In this document: in pieces, positions 18,791-28,701 of the stretch | Layout of the letters: every line of letters begins with the position of its first letter | How positions within the stretch are numbered: the first letter of the stretch is position 1 | Origin: Mesorhizobium sp. | GTDB taxonomy: Bacteria; Pseudomonadota; Alphaproteobacteria; Rhizobiales; Rhizobiaceae | Assembly: GCA_004017535.1 (NCBI GenBank) | Contig: SAJS01000021.1 | Location: 1-64,000 of the forward strand | DNA length: 64,000 nucleotides | Direction: 5' to 3' | Position numbers and translations under genes: made by a program | The notes under the pieces: generated by a model | The model's input: only the letters and a program-made list of their open reading frames with translations | Told to the model about the DNA's origin: nothing | Database searches by the model: none

Positions 18791-20158
18791 ATGTCTTTTG
18801 AGAGCGGCGAATTCAAAGCGTTCAGCGAATGGCTTGACCGGAACGGTCCGGTTGAAAGCATTCAGGCGGTGATCTGCGATTTGAATGGCATCATGCGGGG
18901 TAAACGGTTGCCCGTCGATCAAGCTCCGAGGGTTCTCGGAGGTGGTATCCGCATGCCACTCTCAATTGTTGGTGTCGATATTTGGGGCGAAGACATTATC
19001 GGTAGCGAGCAGATCTTGACGACGGGCGATCGGGACGGTTTATGCGGCGTCACCGGTCGAGGGGCCCTACCGGTCAACTGGACGTCACGGCCGAGCGCGT
19101 TGGTGCCACTCTGGCTCTTTGTCGAGGAGGGCATGCCATTCCCTGCCGACCCGCGGCAGGCGCTGGCGGCCATCGTCCGCGAGTATCGCGAACTGGGCCT
19201 TCGACCGGTCGTTGCGACGGAGCTCGAGTTCTACCTCATCGACCCTGAGCCCGGCAGCGCGGTTCCCCCGATCTCGCCATATACCGGCAGGCGGCTAGAC
19301 TCCGACGCGATCCTGTCGATCGACGAACTCGACGACTTCGGGGAGTTCTTCTCCGACGTTTATAAGGAATGCGCTCATCAGAACGTGCCGGCCGATGCGG
19401 CGATCGCGGAGAACGGTATCGGGCAGTTCGAGATAAACCTTTTGCACACCGACGATCCGCTTAAGGCAGCGGACGACGCAATTTTCTTCAAGCGCATCGT
19501 TAAAGGTGTTGCCCGGAAGCATAGGCTCGCCGGAACCTTCATGGCCAAGCCTTATGGCACTCGCTCTGGAAGCGGTATGCACGTCCATTTCAGCCTGCTC
19601 GACCAAGACGGCAACAACGTCTTCAACGACGGCAGCGACGAGGGCTCGTCCGTGATGAAGCATGCAGTGGCAGGTCTGCTAAAGGGCATGGCCGAGACCA
19701 CGCTTTTGTTTGCGCCGCATTTCAATTCCTACCGGCGGCTCAGGCCCGACACGCTCGCGCCCACCTCTGTATCGTGGGGATATGAAAACCGCACGTCCGC
19801 GATCCGCATTCCGGGTGGCAATCCGACCGCACGTCGCATCGAGCATCGGGTCGCCGGTGCCGACGCCAATCCCTATCTCGTCATTGCTGCGATCCTCGGC
19901 GCCGCCTTGGTTGGAATCCGCAACAAGTGGAAGCCACCGGCGCCGGTCGAAGGACAGGCTTATTCGGTAGAGAAACTCTCCAAAATCCCGGCCGAGTGGG
20001 GGCAAGCGGTCGATGCCTTTGAGGCTGGGCTCATTGCCGCCGAGGTCTTCGATCCCCTGCTGCGTTCGATGCTAATTGCTTGCAAGCGTCAGGAGATTGC
20101 GGGGTTTGCAGAGCAGGTCACGGACTACGAGTTCAGCGCCTACCTGGAAATCGTCTAA
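18791..20158 (+). CDS. Glutamine synthetase family (gamma-glutamylpolyamine synthetase-like)
   Basis: A 455-aa member of the glutamine synthetase superfamily of the PuuA/GlnA-like type, joining glutamate to an amine such as putrescine with ATP. Signatures are EFYLIDPEPG (metal Glu), GIGQFEINL (metal Glu), SGSGMHVHFSL (metal His), NSYRRLRPDTLAP (substrate Arg) and ENRTSAIRIPGG. The adenylylation loop and NNVF-type features differ from true nitrogen-assimilatory GS. The stop overlaps the next start (TAATG), so the following oxidase is translationally coupled, as in polyamine pathways where PuuB oxidises the gamma-glutamylamine. The upstream regulator is not obvious; a GntR gene lies downstream on the other strand. 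Confidence 0.87.
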   Translation: MSFESGEFKAFSEWLDRNGPVESIQAVICDLNGIMRGKRLPVDQAPRVLGGGIRMPLSIVGVDIWGEDIIGSEQILTTGDRDGLCGVTGRGALPVNWTSRPSALVPLWLFVEEGMPFPADPRQALAAIVREYRELGLRPVVATELEFYLIDPEPGSAVPPISPYTGRRLDSDAILSIDELDDFGEFFSDVYKECAHQNVPADAAIAENGIGQFEINLLHTDDPLKAADDAIFFKRIVKGVARKHRLAGTFMAKPYGTRSGSGMHVHFSLLDQDGNNVFNDGSDEGSSVMKHAVAGLLKGMAETTLLFAPHFNSYRRLRPDTLAPTSVSWGYENRTSAIRIPGGNPTARRIEHRVAGADANPYLVIAAILGAALVGIRNKWKPPAPVEGQAYSVEKLSKIPAEWGQAVDAFEAGLIAAEVFDPLLRSMLIACKRQEIAGFAEQVTDYEFSAYLEIV

Positions 20159-21342
20159 TGTTTACGAAACAAAAATCCTATGCTGGCGACGGCAGCTACC
20201 CGATCAGCTACTACGGGGTCGTCGCCGTCGAGGGCGCTCACGTCGGCTGGGGTGCCTCGGGCCGCAATGGCGGCCAGGTCGTCAACGGTATCAATGCAGG
20301 CCTTTCGACGATCCAGCGCCGCTGCGGCGAGGACGCAGCGCGTTTCATCGGCGGGCTGGTGCAGGAGGGCGGCAAGATCATCCGCCGCTTAGTAAGCCAG
20401 TATCAGATCGAGTGCGACCTGAAGCCGGGCAACATCTACACCGCATATACGCCTGCGCATATGAAAGAGCTTGAAGCCAAACAGGTACTCTGGCGCAAAT
20501 ACGGCATGGACGATCACCAGCTTCTGGACCGTGGAGCACTGCGCAAGCTCGTGAACTCCGAGGCCTATTGCGGCGGCATGCTCGATACGACCGGCGCCCA
20601 CATGCATCCGCTCAATCTGGCGCTCGGCGAAGCACGCGCCTTCGAAAGCATCGGCGGCACAATTTATGAACAGTCGCCGGTGACCCGGGTCGACCACGAG
20701 GCGGCGCGACCTGCCGTTTACACCGAGCGGGGCGAGGTTTCGGCGCGCATAGTCGTGCTCTGCGGTAACGCTTACCTTGGCGATGCGGTGCCAAAGCTCG
20801 TGTCGCGTGTTATGCCTGTCTCGACGCAGATGATCACCACGGCTCCGCTCGGCGAAGAACTCGGCAACTCGCTTATCCCGAGCGACATGTGCGTCGAAGA
20901 CGTGCGTTATATCCTGGACTATTTCCGGCTCTCGGCAGACAAGCGGATGATCTTCGGCGGCGGCACCGTCTATGGCGGTACCGATCCTGCCGACGTCATT
21001 GCGAAACTGAGACCAAACCTTGAAAAGCTGTTCCCGCAGCTCAAGGGCGTGACGATCGACTATGCCTGGAGCGGCAACTTCGCCCTCTCTTTCACCCGCG
21101 TGCCCCAAATGGGGCGGATTGGCACCAACACCTATTTCGCTCACGGTTATAGCGGTCACGGCGTCACCGGATCGCACCTCTTCGGCCGCACGCTAGCCGA
21201 AGCAATCGACGGCGACACGACGCGCTACGACGTCTTTGAAAAGCTGCCTTGGTATCCGTTCCCCGGCGGACGCATGTTTCGCGCCCAATATTCGACGATC
21301 GGCTCGTGGTGGTACATGTTGAGAGATGCCGTCGGATGGTAG
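20158..21342 (+). pseudogene. Gamma-glutamylputrescine oxidase-like, FAD loop deleted
   Basis: A 394-aa DAO-family flavoprotein (PuuB-like). After MFTKQKSYAGDGSYPISYYG the sequence jumps to VVAVEGAHVGWGASGRNGG. Family members have about 30-45 residues between these points, including the GxGxxG loop that binds the FAD diphosphate, and these are missing without loss of frame. The rest is intact (LVSRVMPVSTQMITTAPL, GRIGTNTYFAHGYSGHGVTGSHLFG). FAD binding is therefore unlikely, and I treat it as an in-frame-deleted pseudogene although it is open. It would have oxidised the product of the preceding synthetase. Confidence 0.72.
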
Positions 21343-21643
21343 CGGCGAAGTTCGGATCATCGAACAACGCCTCGAAGATGCGCGGCCAGACGCACCTGCT
21401 CCGTCGACTACAGGCGGAATCTGTCGCCGAATACATCGCGAAGATCAACGCCAGAATGAGCCCGTTCGGGTATAATCGATGAACACCGCCTCGACGAAAG
21501 CGATCCTTCCGGTCCGTCGATCCCTTCTGATTAGGACGGCCTCAGGGACGCCATCCCTCCCACGCCGTGTCTTCAACACCAACCGAATCCATAACGCCCG
21601 AGGGTGCCTCCAAAAAAACGGCCTTGAACCGCGATCCGTATCA

Positions 21644-22366
21644 TCAAGAAGTAATCCCAAGAGTCCCCACTTCCTCGCCCGCAAGCGCTAAGAGCTTGCC
21701 GATTGCCTGTTTATCGAAGCCGCCAATACCCTCGCGGATGTCGGCTCCAATCGCCTCAGCAACGGCGTCCTCGTCACGCTGTCGCAGAGCCTTGATTGCT
21801 TCGCGATGGCGATCAATGACATAGAGTTGGGTGACATGATCCATCGCGATGCCAAGGATCGGACCGAGTTGCAGCCAAACGCTTTCAATCAGCGGCATGG
21901 CCACCGGGTCCGGATTCCCCATGTAGATTTTTCGGTGGAATTCCTGGTTGGCGATCAAGGCCTCTGCCTTATCACCAGCTAGAATTGCCACTTCAATCGC
22001 GTCATCGATCGCAACAATCGCGTCGATCTGACGATCGGAAAGATGGGCTACCGCGCGGCGTGCAGCATGGGATTCAAGTAGGATTCGGAGCGAGATCAAC
22101 TCTTCGAAGCGGCTTGGCGTCATATTCGGCACAACGATGCGGCGATTTTCCAAGGACTGTAGTGCGCCAATCGAGGTAAGTCGCCGTAGCGCCTCGCGAA
22201 CGGGCGTCGAACTGCTCTCCAAGGCATCGGCAAGTCCGCGGATAGTGAATGGCGTTCCCGGCGGAAATGCGCCGACCATAATGGCCTGTCTGAGCCGCTC
22301 AAAGGCATAGTCATGCGTTGTCACCCCTGCGGACCGGGGAAAAGCAGGCAGTTTGGGCGTTTTCAT
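21644..22366 (-). CDS. GntR/FCD transcriptional regulator
   Basis: A 240-aa GntR-family regulator, FCD subfamily. The winged helix is at about residues 15-80 (AFERLRQAIMVGAFPPGTPF, LESSSTPVREALRRL) and the all-helical FCD domain follows (RILLESHAARRAV, NQEFHRKIYMG, DRHREAIKALRQRDEDAV). The Met at 22366 is chosen; the frame continues upstream to 22477 without family similarity. It is convergent with the glutamine-synthetase/oxidase pair, and may regulate it or a neighbouring uptake system. Confidence 0.85.
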   Translation of the reverse strand: MKTPKLPAFPRSAGVTTHDYAFERLRQAIMVGAFPPGTPFTIRGLADALESSSTPVREALRRLTSIGALQSLENRRIVVPNMTPSRFEELISLRILLESHAARRAVAHLSDRQIDAIVAIDDAIEVAILAGDKAEALIANQEFHRKIYMGNPDPVAMPLIESVWLQLGPILGIAMDHVTQLYVIDRHREAIKALRQRDEDAVAEAIGADIREGIGGFDKQAIGKLLALAGEEVGTLGITS

Positions 22367-22639
22367 TGATTCATTCCGCTTCGAGGACGCAACTGATGCA
22401 GAAGAGGCTGACGCGAGAATGAACATAGTGTCAACTTGGGTACGTAAGTGATCACAATTGTTCTCCGACGCGGCCAAGCTTCATCCCAAAACTTGGGCTC
22501 GCGGTCGAGCAACCCAGCCCGCGAGCTGTGGCGCCAGTCGATGAATGTTTGGTGACTCCGAGCGTCGCGGCAGAACTGCCCAGCACCGGCGACTTTTTGG
22601 CATCTGCGCGACTAGCTAGCCGCCTTGCTGCCGCGCAAG

Positions 22640-23095
22640 ACCCCTCGACACCTTCGCGTTCGAGGCCGTGCCGATGATCTCAATGGCCGGGGTGATGGCG
22701 ATCACCGCCATCACAGCTGGATGGAGAAGGGAGCGAACCTGCTTCTGTTCTTCCGCCCGCCGGGCGGCGGCAAAAGCATCTCGCTTCAGCCTTCGGCCTT
22801 GCGCTCATCGAGAATGGCTGGCGGGTGCTCTTCACCAGAGCAGATTCTTCAGACGGAACGGCGAGACCTGGCGCTTGAGGGCGCTCTGGCCAAGCTCGAC
22901 AAGTTTGATAGTCGATGATCTCGCCTACGTCACCAAGGATAAGGCTGCGACTAGCGTGCTGTGCGCCCGCCACGAGCGGCGCTCGATCGTGACCGTTAAC
23001 CAGCCGTCCGGCGAATCGGGGAAGGTGTCCCGATCCCGCTATGACGCTTCCCGCGGTCGACCGCCAAGCATGGCATGGTCAGTAATTCGGTGTCG
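22640..23095 (+). pseudogene. IS21 IstB remnant
   Basis: Shifting frames give HSWMEKGANLLLFFRPPGGGKS (P-loop), QTERRDLALEGALAKLDKF, VDDLAYVTKDKA (Walker B) and RHERRSIVTVNQPSGE. This is an IstB ATPase with at least three frame changes. From 23100 to 23510 the sequence is open in places but unrecognised. Confidence 0.7.
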
Positions 23096-23511
23096 AGGCG
23101 ATCGGTTTTGCGCAGAGTCACGACATCCCGTTCCGCCGCTGTCGGACACGGCGACTTGCCGTCGGCGAGGCGGCGGGGGTCCTTCGCGCGTGAGGGAGCG
23201 CGATACCGAAGCCAGCGGTTAGCAAGACCCTGGCGCAGATCGAGGCAATGCTTTGGCATACACTCTCCAGCTGTGCATGGCCGCGTCTCCCAATGCCGAT
23301 CGCCTCTAGGCGGCGTCCTTGGGGCGATACAGAAGCTGTCGATTTGGCCACCACCTCTCGTCGATACCCGATTCTTCAACGATTCAGAGTCCGAAGCCGA
23401 GTTGCATAGGCCTGAGGCACGCAAATCGGTGTCTCCGCGCGAGCTCGCCGAGGCACCCCTGATCCTGGTCTCGATGCGCTCCTTCTTGAGGCAGAAGCTG
23501 CAGGAACTCTG

Positions 23512-24483
23512 TCAGGGTGCGTGTTTCGGTAATTCCTCGACACTCTTTTCGCTAAATCCCGGACAGTGATGGAGTGCACCCCTATCGTGAGACAGAGCAA
23601 TTGCGAGACAATTCCCTGTCGTGAGTTCAAATGCGGCATTTTCCGACGGTGTCGACAAGGTCTTTTCGTATTCCTCTGGGGTGAGATAGTCGAGTGCTGA
23701 ATGCAGTCGTTGCCGATTGTAGACATCTTCAATGAAGCTCGCGATACGTCGCCGCGCATCGGGTGCATCGCGATAGGCCAATCCTGCGACTTCTTCCTGC
23801 TTCAAGGTTTTCATGAAGCTTTCCGCGCGTGCGTTATCATAAGGGTTCCCCACCCGGCTCATGCTCGGCTGGATCCCATGCCCATGGAGGATATCAGAAT
23901 AGCTGGTGCAAGCGTATTGAACGCCCCTGTCGGAATGATGGATCAAACTGCCGGGAACCGGAACACGTGCGGAGATCGCCATTTTTAGGGCATCGACAGC
24001 AAGGCTGGCCCGCAAGTGGAGTTCGAGCGCCCATCCGATGACCTTGCGACTGAATGCATCGAGCACAACCGCCAGATAGGCGAACTGCTCGGCAAGGTGC
24101 AAATACGTGATGTCGGCGACCCAAAGCTGGTTGACGCCTGTCAGTTCCATGCCTCGGGCAAGGTTCGGCACCACCCGCCAGCTGTGCCGGGAATCTGTTG
24201 TGCGCGGCACAAGTGGCCGAGTGCGCAAGCATAAGAGATTATCCTCCTCCATTACCCGCAACACACGTTTGTGGTTTACCTGCCAACCCTCCCGGCCAAG
24301 AAGGGCGCCGATCCGGCGATAGCCATAGTGCCGGTTGGCCAAGGCCAGCCTTTGAATGACATCTCGCAGACCAGTTTCTTCCTGCCGCGGCGCCGACTGC
24401 CGCCAGTGCCGGTAGTATCCAGCCCTGCTGACGTCGGCGAGACGGCACATCTGTTCAATTCCTGGAGAGCCTTGCGGGCACAT
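23512..24483 (-). CDS. IS3 transposase OrfB
   Basis: A 323-aa IS3-type integrase-domain transposase. The HTH_21 region (GYYRHWRQ, RHYGYRRIGALLGREGWQVNHKRVLR) precedes an rve core with the DDE residues in WVADITYLHL, HHSDRGVQYA and NARAESFMKTLK. The frame runs past the inverted repeat at 23570 into flanking DNA and stops at 23512, so the natural stop has been lost; the catalytic core looks intact. Confidence 0.85.
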   Translation of the reverse strand: MCPQGSPGIEQMCRLADVSRAGYYRHWRQSAPRQEETGLRDVIQRLALANRHYGYRRIGALLGREGWQVNHKRVLRVMEEDNLLCLRTRPLVPRTTDSRHSWRVVPNLARGMELTGVNQLWVADITYLHLAEQFAYLAVVLDAFSRKVIGWALELHLRASLAVDALKMAISARVPVPGSLIHHSDRGVQYACTSYSDILHGHGIQPSMSRVGNPYDNARAESFMKTLKQEEVAGLAYRDAPDARRRIASFIEDVYNRQRLHSALDYLTPEEYEKTLSTPSENAAFELTTGNCLAIALSHDRGALHHCPGFSEKSVEELPKHAP

Positions 24484-24984
24484 GGGCTGTCATTTTTTGA
24501 ATGACCTCGAAGACACTGCACCGCCAGGTGCGTCTTTCTGCTGTTGATTGCCCCTGACATGCCGCAAGGCTTCTTGAAAAAATCAAGTTCAACCTGTTGC
24601 TGCCCAATCTTGCGTTCAAGTTCGACAATGCGGCGGCGGGCTTTCGCCAACGCATCGGCCCGACGCTGTTCAGCCGACAGTGCAAAACCTGCCGCCAAGG
24701 CTTGCCGATCTGGCGGTGCCTCGGGAGGCCGCTTCTTTGGGCGCCCCGGTCGGCTCGGCATTAGATTGCCAAACGTCCGCAGCTGCTCACGCCAGGCATA
24801 TAAGCGTTGGCGGTGAATACCCAGTTCATCAGCTAATCGGCTGACGTTCTCCCCGTTTTGCATCCGCAAAAGCATGGAGAGTTTCTCTTGTTCGCTAAAT
24901 CTCGCCTTTCTTCCAACCATATCCAGTTCCTGCAATCCAGAAACTGTCCCCTATTTATTTGTCTCAGTCGAGGGGTGCACTCCA
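23570..24984 (-). mobile_element. IS3-family insertion sequence, 1,415 bp
   Basis: The ends are inverted repeats: TGGAGTGCACCCCT at 23570-23583 and its complement AGGGGTGCACTCCA at 24971-24984, both followed inward at 4 bp by TGAGACA. Two overlapping leftward frames (orfA and orfB) lie inside. No convincing target duplication flanks the element, and orfA is frameshifted, so it may be an old copy. Confidence 0.85.
24276..24935 (-). pseudogene. IS3 OrfA, frameshifted at its end
   Basis: The N-terminal HTH (RKARFSEQEKLSMLLRMQNG, LADELGIHRQRLYAWREQL) and the leucine-zipper region (RRIVELERKIGQQQVELDFFKK) are typical of IS3 OrfA. After LDFFKK the frame changes: the expected ending (ALRHVRG...SFKK, stop) is in the +1 frame. 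A single base appears lost at about 24566, so this frame runs on to 24276. OrfB is in the -1 frame. Confidence 0.7.
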
Positions 24985-25049
24985 GTTTTCGGGAGCGGAT
25001 TTAGCGGTCGGTTCTCGGCTGCGCCGTTCTGGCAGTTTGGCCTCTCACG

Positions 25050-25834
25050 ATGACGTTGAGAGCGGCCATGCCGAGACGGAAGCAAGCGAGACGAACGAGC
25101 GTGAGGGATTTCCAAGCGATCTTGCGCCTGACCCATGAGCAGGGTCTTTCGGTGCGTGAGGTGTCGGAACGGCTGAAGATCAGCAAGACGACGGTATCGA
25201 CCTATTTGCTGCGGGCGCGGGAGGCCGGGCTGGCATGCCGGCCACTGCCGCCCCGGCCACGACGAGGCGACGCTTGAGCGGCTGCTGTTTGGCCGTGCCG
25301 GTCGTCTGCCGCAAGACCTGAGCGAACCGGACTTTGCGCTGGTCGCCAGGGAGTTGAAGCGCAAGGGGGTGACACTGACGCTGTTGTGGCAGGAGTATCG
25401 CGCCGCCCACCCCGACGGCTACGGCTACACCTGGTTCTGCGAGCACTTCGCCGCTTTCGAACGCCGGACGAGCGCGACATTCCGCAATCGGCATGCGGCG
25501 GGCGCGGTGATGCAGACGGACTATGCCGGGCAGACGGTGCCGGTGATCGATCCGGCGACCGGCGCCATTTACCCGGCGCAGGTTTTTGTCGCGGTGCTGG
25601 GCGCCTCCAATCTGACCTTCGCCTTTGCCAGCTCCAGCCAAAAGCTGCCGGACTGGATCGAGGGCCAGGTGCGAGCGCTCGCCTTCTTCGGCGGCGTCAC
25701 AGAGCGATCGTGTGCGACAACCTGAAGGCCGGCGTCGTCAAGGCGTGTGGTCGAGCCGACGCTGAACGCGACCTTTGCCGCCATGGCCAAGCATTACGAC
25801 ACCACCATACTGCCGACCCGCAGCCGCAAGCCTG
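25050..25834 (+). pseudogene. IS21 IstA, frameshifted and truncated
   Basis: MPRRKQARRTSVRDFQAILR with the HTH GLSVREVSERLKISKTTVSTYL is in one frame; LLFGRAGRLPQDLSEPDFAL and the DDE-core MQTDYAGQTVPVID follow in others, then VCDNLKAGV. The gene is cut in ILPTRSRKP near 25834, before the catalytic Glu region. At that point it joins an IstB gene in the opposite orientation. Confidence 0.8.
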
Positions 25835-26338
25835 CACGATCCGGTCGAGAATGGCGTCGGCGACGGTAGGGTCTGCGATGCGATCAGGTCATGCCATCTG
25901 GCCACCGGGACCTGGGCGGTGATCAGGGTGGATTTGCGGCGATAGCGTTCCTCGACGATTTCGAACAGATGGAAGCGCTGTTGGTCGGTGAGGCTGTGAG
26001 TTCCGAAGTCATCGAGGATGAGCAGTTGCGCGCGGGTGAGTTTGTCGATGAGGCGTGGCAAGCGGCCATCGAGACGAGCGAGCGCCAAATCCTCGAACAG
26101 GCGCGGCACGCGCACATAGAGCAGGGAATGATCGAGCCGTGCCGCTTGCCGTCCGAAGGCGCAGGCCAGCCACGACTTGCCGGTTCCGGTCTGGCCGGTG
26201 ACGATCAGGTTCTCATGAGCTTTCAGCCATTCGCCCTGGGCGAGCGCCTGACTGCGCCGCAGCAGCCGGTCGGCTTCGCCGGAGCGGCCAGCCCTTCCCC
26301 ATCCGGGCGGGCCGCACCGCTGAGACGGCGAATAGTCT
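25835..26338 (-). pseudogene. IS21 IstB, truncated, inverted next to IstA
   Basis: The leftward frame contains [17 protein letters not shown] (Walker A), [16 protein letters not shown] (Walker B/sensor) and [20 protein letters not shown], which is the IstB ATPase. It stops being IstB at ILDRIVQ and runs into the reversed IstA end at 25835. Its N-terminus abuts the 3' end of the prolyl oligopeptidase gene at 26340. In intact IS21 elements istA and istB point the same way, so this is a rearranged product. Confidence 0.8.
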
Positions 26339-26339
26339 T

Positions 26340-28445
26340 TCAAGACATCCCGAGCTCGGCCATTAAGAAGGCGAGCCACTCTGCGATCTGCTGAGAATCG
26401 GAGACGGGATCGATGTGCCCGGCGCCCTCCCAACACCGCAGCAGCACCGGATGTAAGGAGGCCGTCGCCGCCTGGAGGCGTGCCGCGAGCTTGCGGCTGT
26501 GCCAGGGCGGACACCAGACGTCCTCGGACCCGCATACGAGCAGCAGGGCAGGATAAGCGACCCCCTCCTCGACCAAATGGTAAGGTGAGTACGCGAGAGG
26601 ATCCGGATACATGGCCTGTGGGAAGTGCGCGCGGCGCTTCTCGGGTGGCGGGTCCGCGTTCTCGCGTCCCCACGTCGGATCGCGCCAGGTGCCGCTATTG
26701 ACATGGAGGCCCTGGTGATGGCCGGTGGTCGCCACGCCGCCGCAGAAATGATCTCGGTTGTAACGCAGCAGGTCGCAGTGCGGCGCGAGCGCGGCGCCGG
26801 CCCGGAAGAGGCCGGGCCGCTGTACGATAGCTGTGCAAACATTCGTTCCTCCGTTGCTCAGCCCCACAATGCCGAGTTGCTTGCTCGTGGTGTACCCGCC
26901 ACGCACAAGACCTTCCGCCACGGCGTAGATATCATCGAACGAGCGCTGCTTGTTCTCATGGTGGCCTTCGCGCCACCAGAGGGTGCCGAACTCACCGCCT
27001 CCTCGCAAATGCGCGAACGCCGCTATGCCACCGGCTTCGACAAATGGCCCGAGCGCGCCAATCCAGCCCGGGACCGTTGCGAAGTTGTAGGCGCCGTAGC
27101 AAAAGATGATGGTCGGGGCGGGTGTGACGACGCCTCTGCGGCTCACTAGCGTGACTGGTACGAACACCCCGTCGTCAGCCTCAAAGGACTCATTGAGTAT
27201 GGCGGCATCAGTAAGCGCCATGGCGGGCGGGACCACTTCCGCGACAGTACCCCTTCCGAAATCATACCAATGGAGACTTGGTGACCGATCATATTGGCTG
27301 TGAACGAAAGCAAACCCGGTGGCCCCTGGCGAAACCGCCGGATTGCCGAGGCTCTGGAACCAACCCTGGAAGACCGACCCCGGCCCCGGTAAAGCTACCT
27401 CGCGCGCCTCCGTTCCATCCATGCGCATGACCCTTAGTCGCGACACTGTCTCGTGGAACTCGCAAACGACGATCATCTCTCCCACCACCGTCAGATCGCG
27501 AATGACAGCCTTCCCCTCCGGCACAATCTCACGCCATTTTGCCGGGTCGTCGGCCGAGGCGAGCGGGATCGAAACGATGCGGCCGCGAGGACTCTCCCAA
27601 GTAGTAAGCGCTAGGTACTCGTCACCAGCGAAGACTCCGAAGCAGGCGGCGGGCACGTGCATAAGGAAGGGCCGCCATTCCCCCGTCCGGCGGTCAAGTA
27701 GCCAGTCGGCCCGGGGTTCCCGCTTGCCTGTGCGCACCGCCAAATACCGGCCATCCGGCGAAATCTCGACCCGCGCGTCGAACCCGAGCCCCCGCAAGGA
27801 TTCGATCCCTAAAGAGTAGCTTTCATTTAGCGACTGGAATCCGATCCGACGCTCCGGATTCTCGTTCGCGCGAGCGGCTCCGCACACAATGTAGAGACCA
27901 CTCGAATCCGGGAGCCATTGAACCTCTGCCGTCACATGTGGGATGCGGATCGGCAGGTCTTCTCCCGTAGCTGTGTCCAGAACGCGGAGGCGCAAGAGTT
28001 GCGCAGCGCCCTGCTGTCCACCGCCCTCTGCCGCCCCGTAAGCAACGAAACGCCCATTGGTCGAGGGCTGGAACCAGGAGAAGGAGGGGGCCTCGGTGTC
28101 CTCCGGCTCGCGTGAGCCGGGGGAAAGCACCTTGCCGGAGCCGTCGAGTGTTGCGGATAGGATGAGCCCGCCCTCACCCGACCGGCGGAACCAGCCCGCC
28201 CCTGAGAACACCGGTGCGAACACTGCCTCGGCTCCGACAAAACCTTCGACGGACGGCAGTAGGCGCCGGAACAGGTCGCCACGACAGAATCCCATGGCCC
28301 TTGCTGTCTCGGCTGCCTGCCAAGCCAGCGCCTCTGCACTGTCCTCCTCGAGCGCCCTGTAGGGATCACGCACAACTATTCCGTCGATCGCCTCGAGTAT
28401 GCGCCCAGGCGCGATCAAGGCCGGGGCCGCCTCGTGTCTGATCAT
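26340..28445 (-). CDS. S9A prolyl oligopeptidase
   Basis: A 701-aa family S9A serine peptidase, a distant paralogue of the one at 11187-13304. An N-terminal extension and beta-propeller (to about residue 420) precede the hydrolase domain with the nucleophile in [11 protein letters not shown], the Asp in [13 protein letters not shown] and the His in [27 protein letters not shown] is the conserved loop. No signal peptide. It is the last gene of the leftward peptide-transport operon (gap of 256 bp after the second ATPase), which suggests it degrades what the transporter imports. IS21 debris begins right after its stop. It resembles from memory y4sO/y4qF of pNGR234a. Confidence 0.88.
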   Translation of the reverse strand: MIRHEAAPALIAPGRILEAIDGIVVRDPYRALEEDSAEALAWQAAETARAMGFCRGDLFRRLLPSVEGFVGAEAVFAPVFSGAGWFRRSGEGGLILSATLDGSGKVLSPGSREPEDTEAPSFSWFQPSTNGRFVAYGAAEGGGQQGAAQLLRLRVLDTATGEDLPIRIPHVTAEVQWLPDSSGLYIVCGAARANENPERRIGFQSLNESYSLGIESLRGLGFDARVEISPDGRYLAVRTGKREPRADWLLDRRTGEWRPFLMHVPAACFGVFAGDEYLALTTWESPRGRIVSIPLASADDPAKWREIVPEGKAVIRDLTVVGEMIVVCEFHETVSRLRVMRMDGTEAREVALPGPGSVFQGWFQSLGNPAVSPGATGFAFVHSQYDRSPSLHWYDFGRGTVAEVVPPAMALTDAAILNESFEADDGVFVPVTLVSRRGVVTPAPTIIFCYGAYNFATVPGWIGALGPFVEAGGIAAFAHLRGGGEFGTLWWREGHHENKQRSFDDIYAVAEGLVRGGYTTSKQLGIVGLSNGGTNVCTAIVQRPGLFRAGAALAPHCDLLRYNRDHFCGGVATTGHHQGLHVNSGTWRDPTWGRENADPPPEKRRAHFPQAMYPDPLAYSPYHLVEEGVAYPALLLVCGSEDVWCPPWHSRKLAARLQAATASLHPVLLRCWEGAGHIDPVSDSQQIAEWLAFLMAELGMS

Positions 28446-28701
28446 GGTTTAGCCTTCCTTTCTGAACCGGATCCCACCCGTCTTTAACTGCTGCGGTGCC
28501 CTGCAAGCGGTCCACGAGTTGGCGGCATCGAGCGAAAAACTACGAAAGCGCGCCGTCTGGGTTTGCACTAAGGTTCTGGCCCGGTCGACCGTCGGCCTTT
28601 CAAGACAGCTTCGCGATACTCGCCAAATCACTATCTTTGTGGTCCTTTGAGGAACCGGTTCAGCGCGAGTTTCCTAGCCCAGCAGTCGCGGTACCGGAGT
28701 C

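Noticed and set aside
24560-24580. T6 run as a programmed -1 frameshift site (T TTT TTC) for IS3 OrfA-OrfB
   Set aside because: After slippage the -1 frame meets a TGA just before the OrfB start, so no fusion protein would result. The pattern fits a one-base deletion in orfA better.
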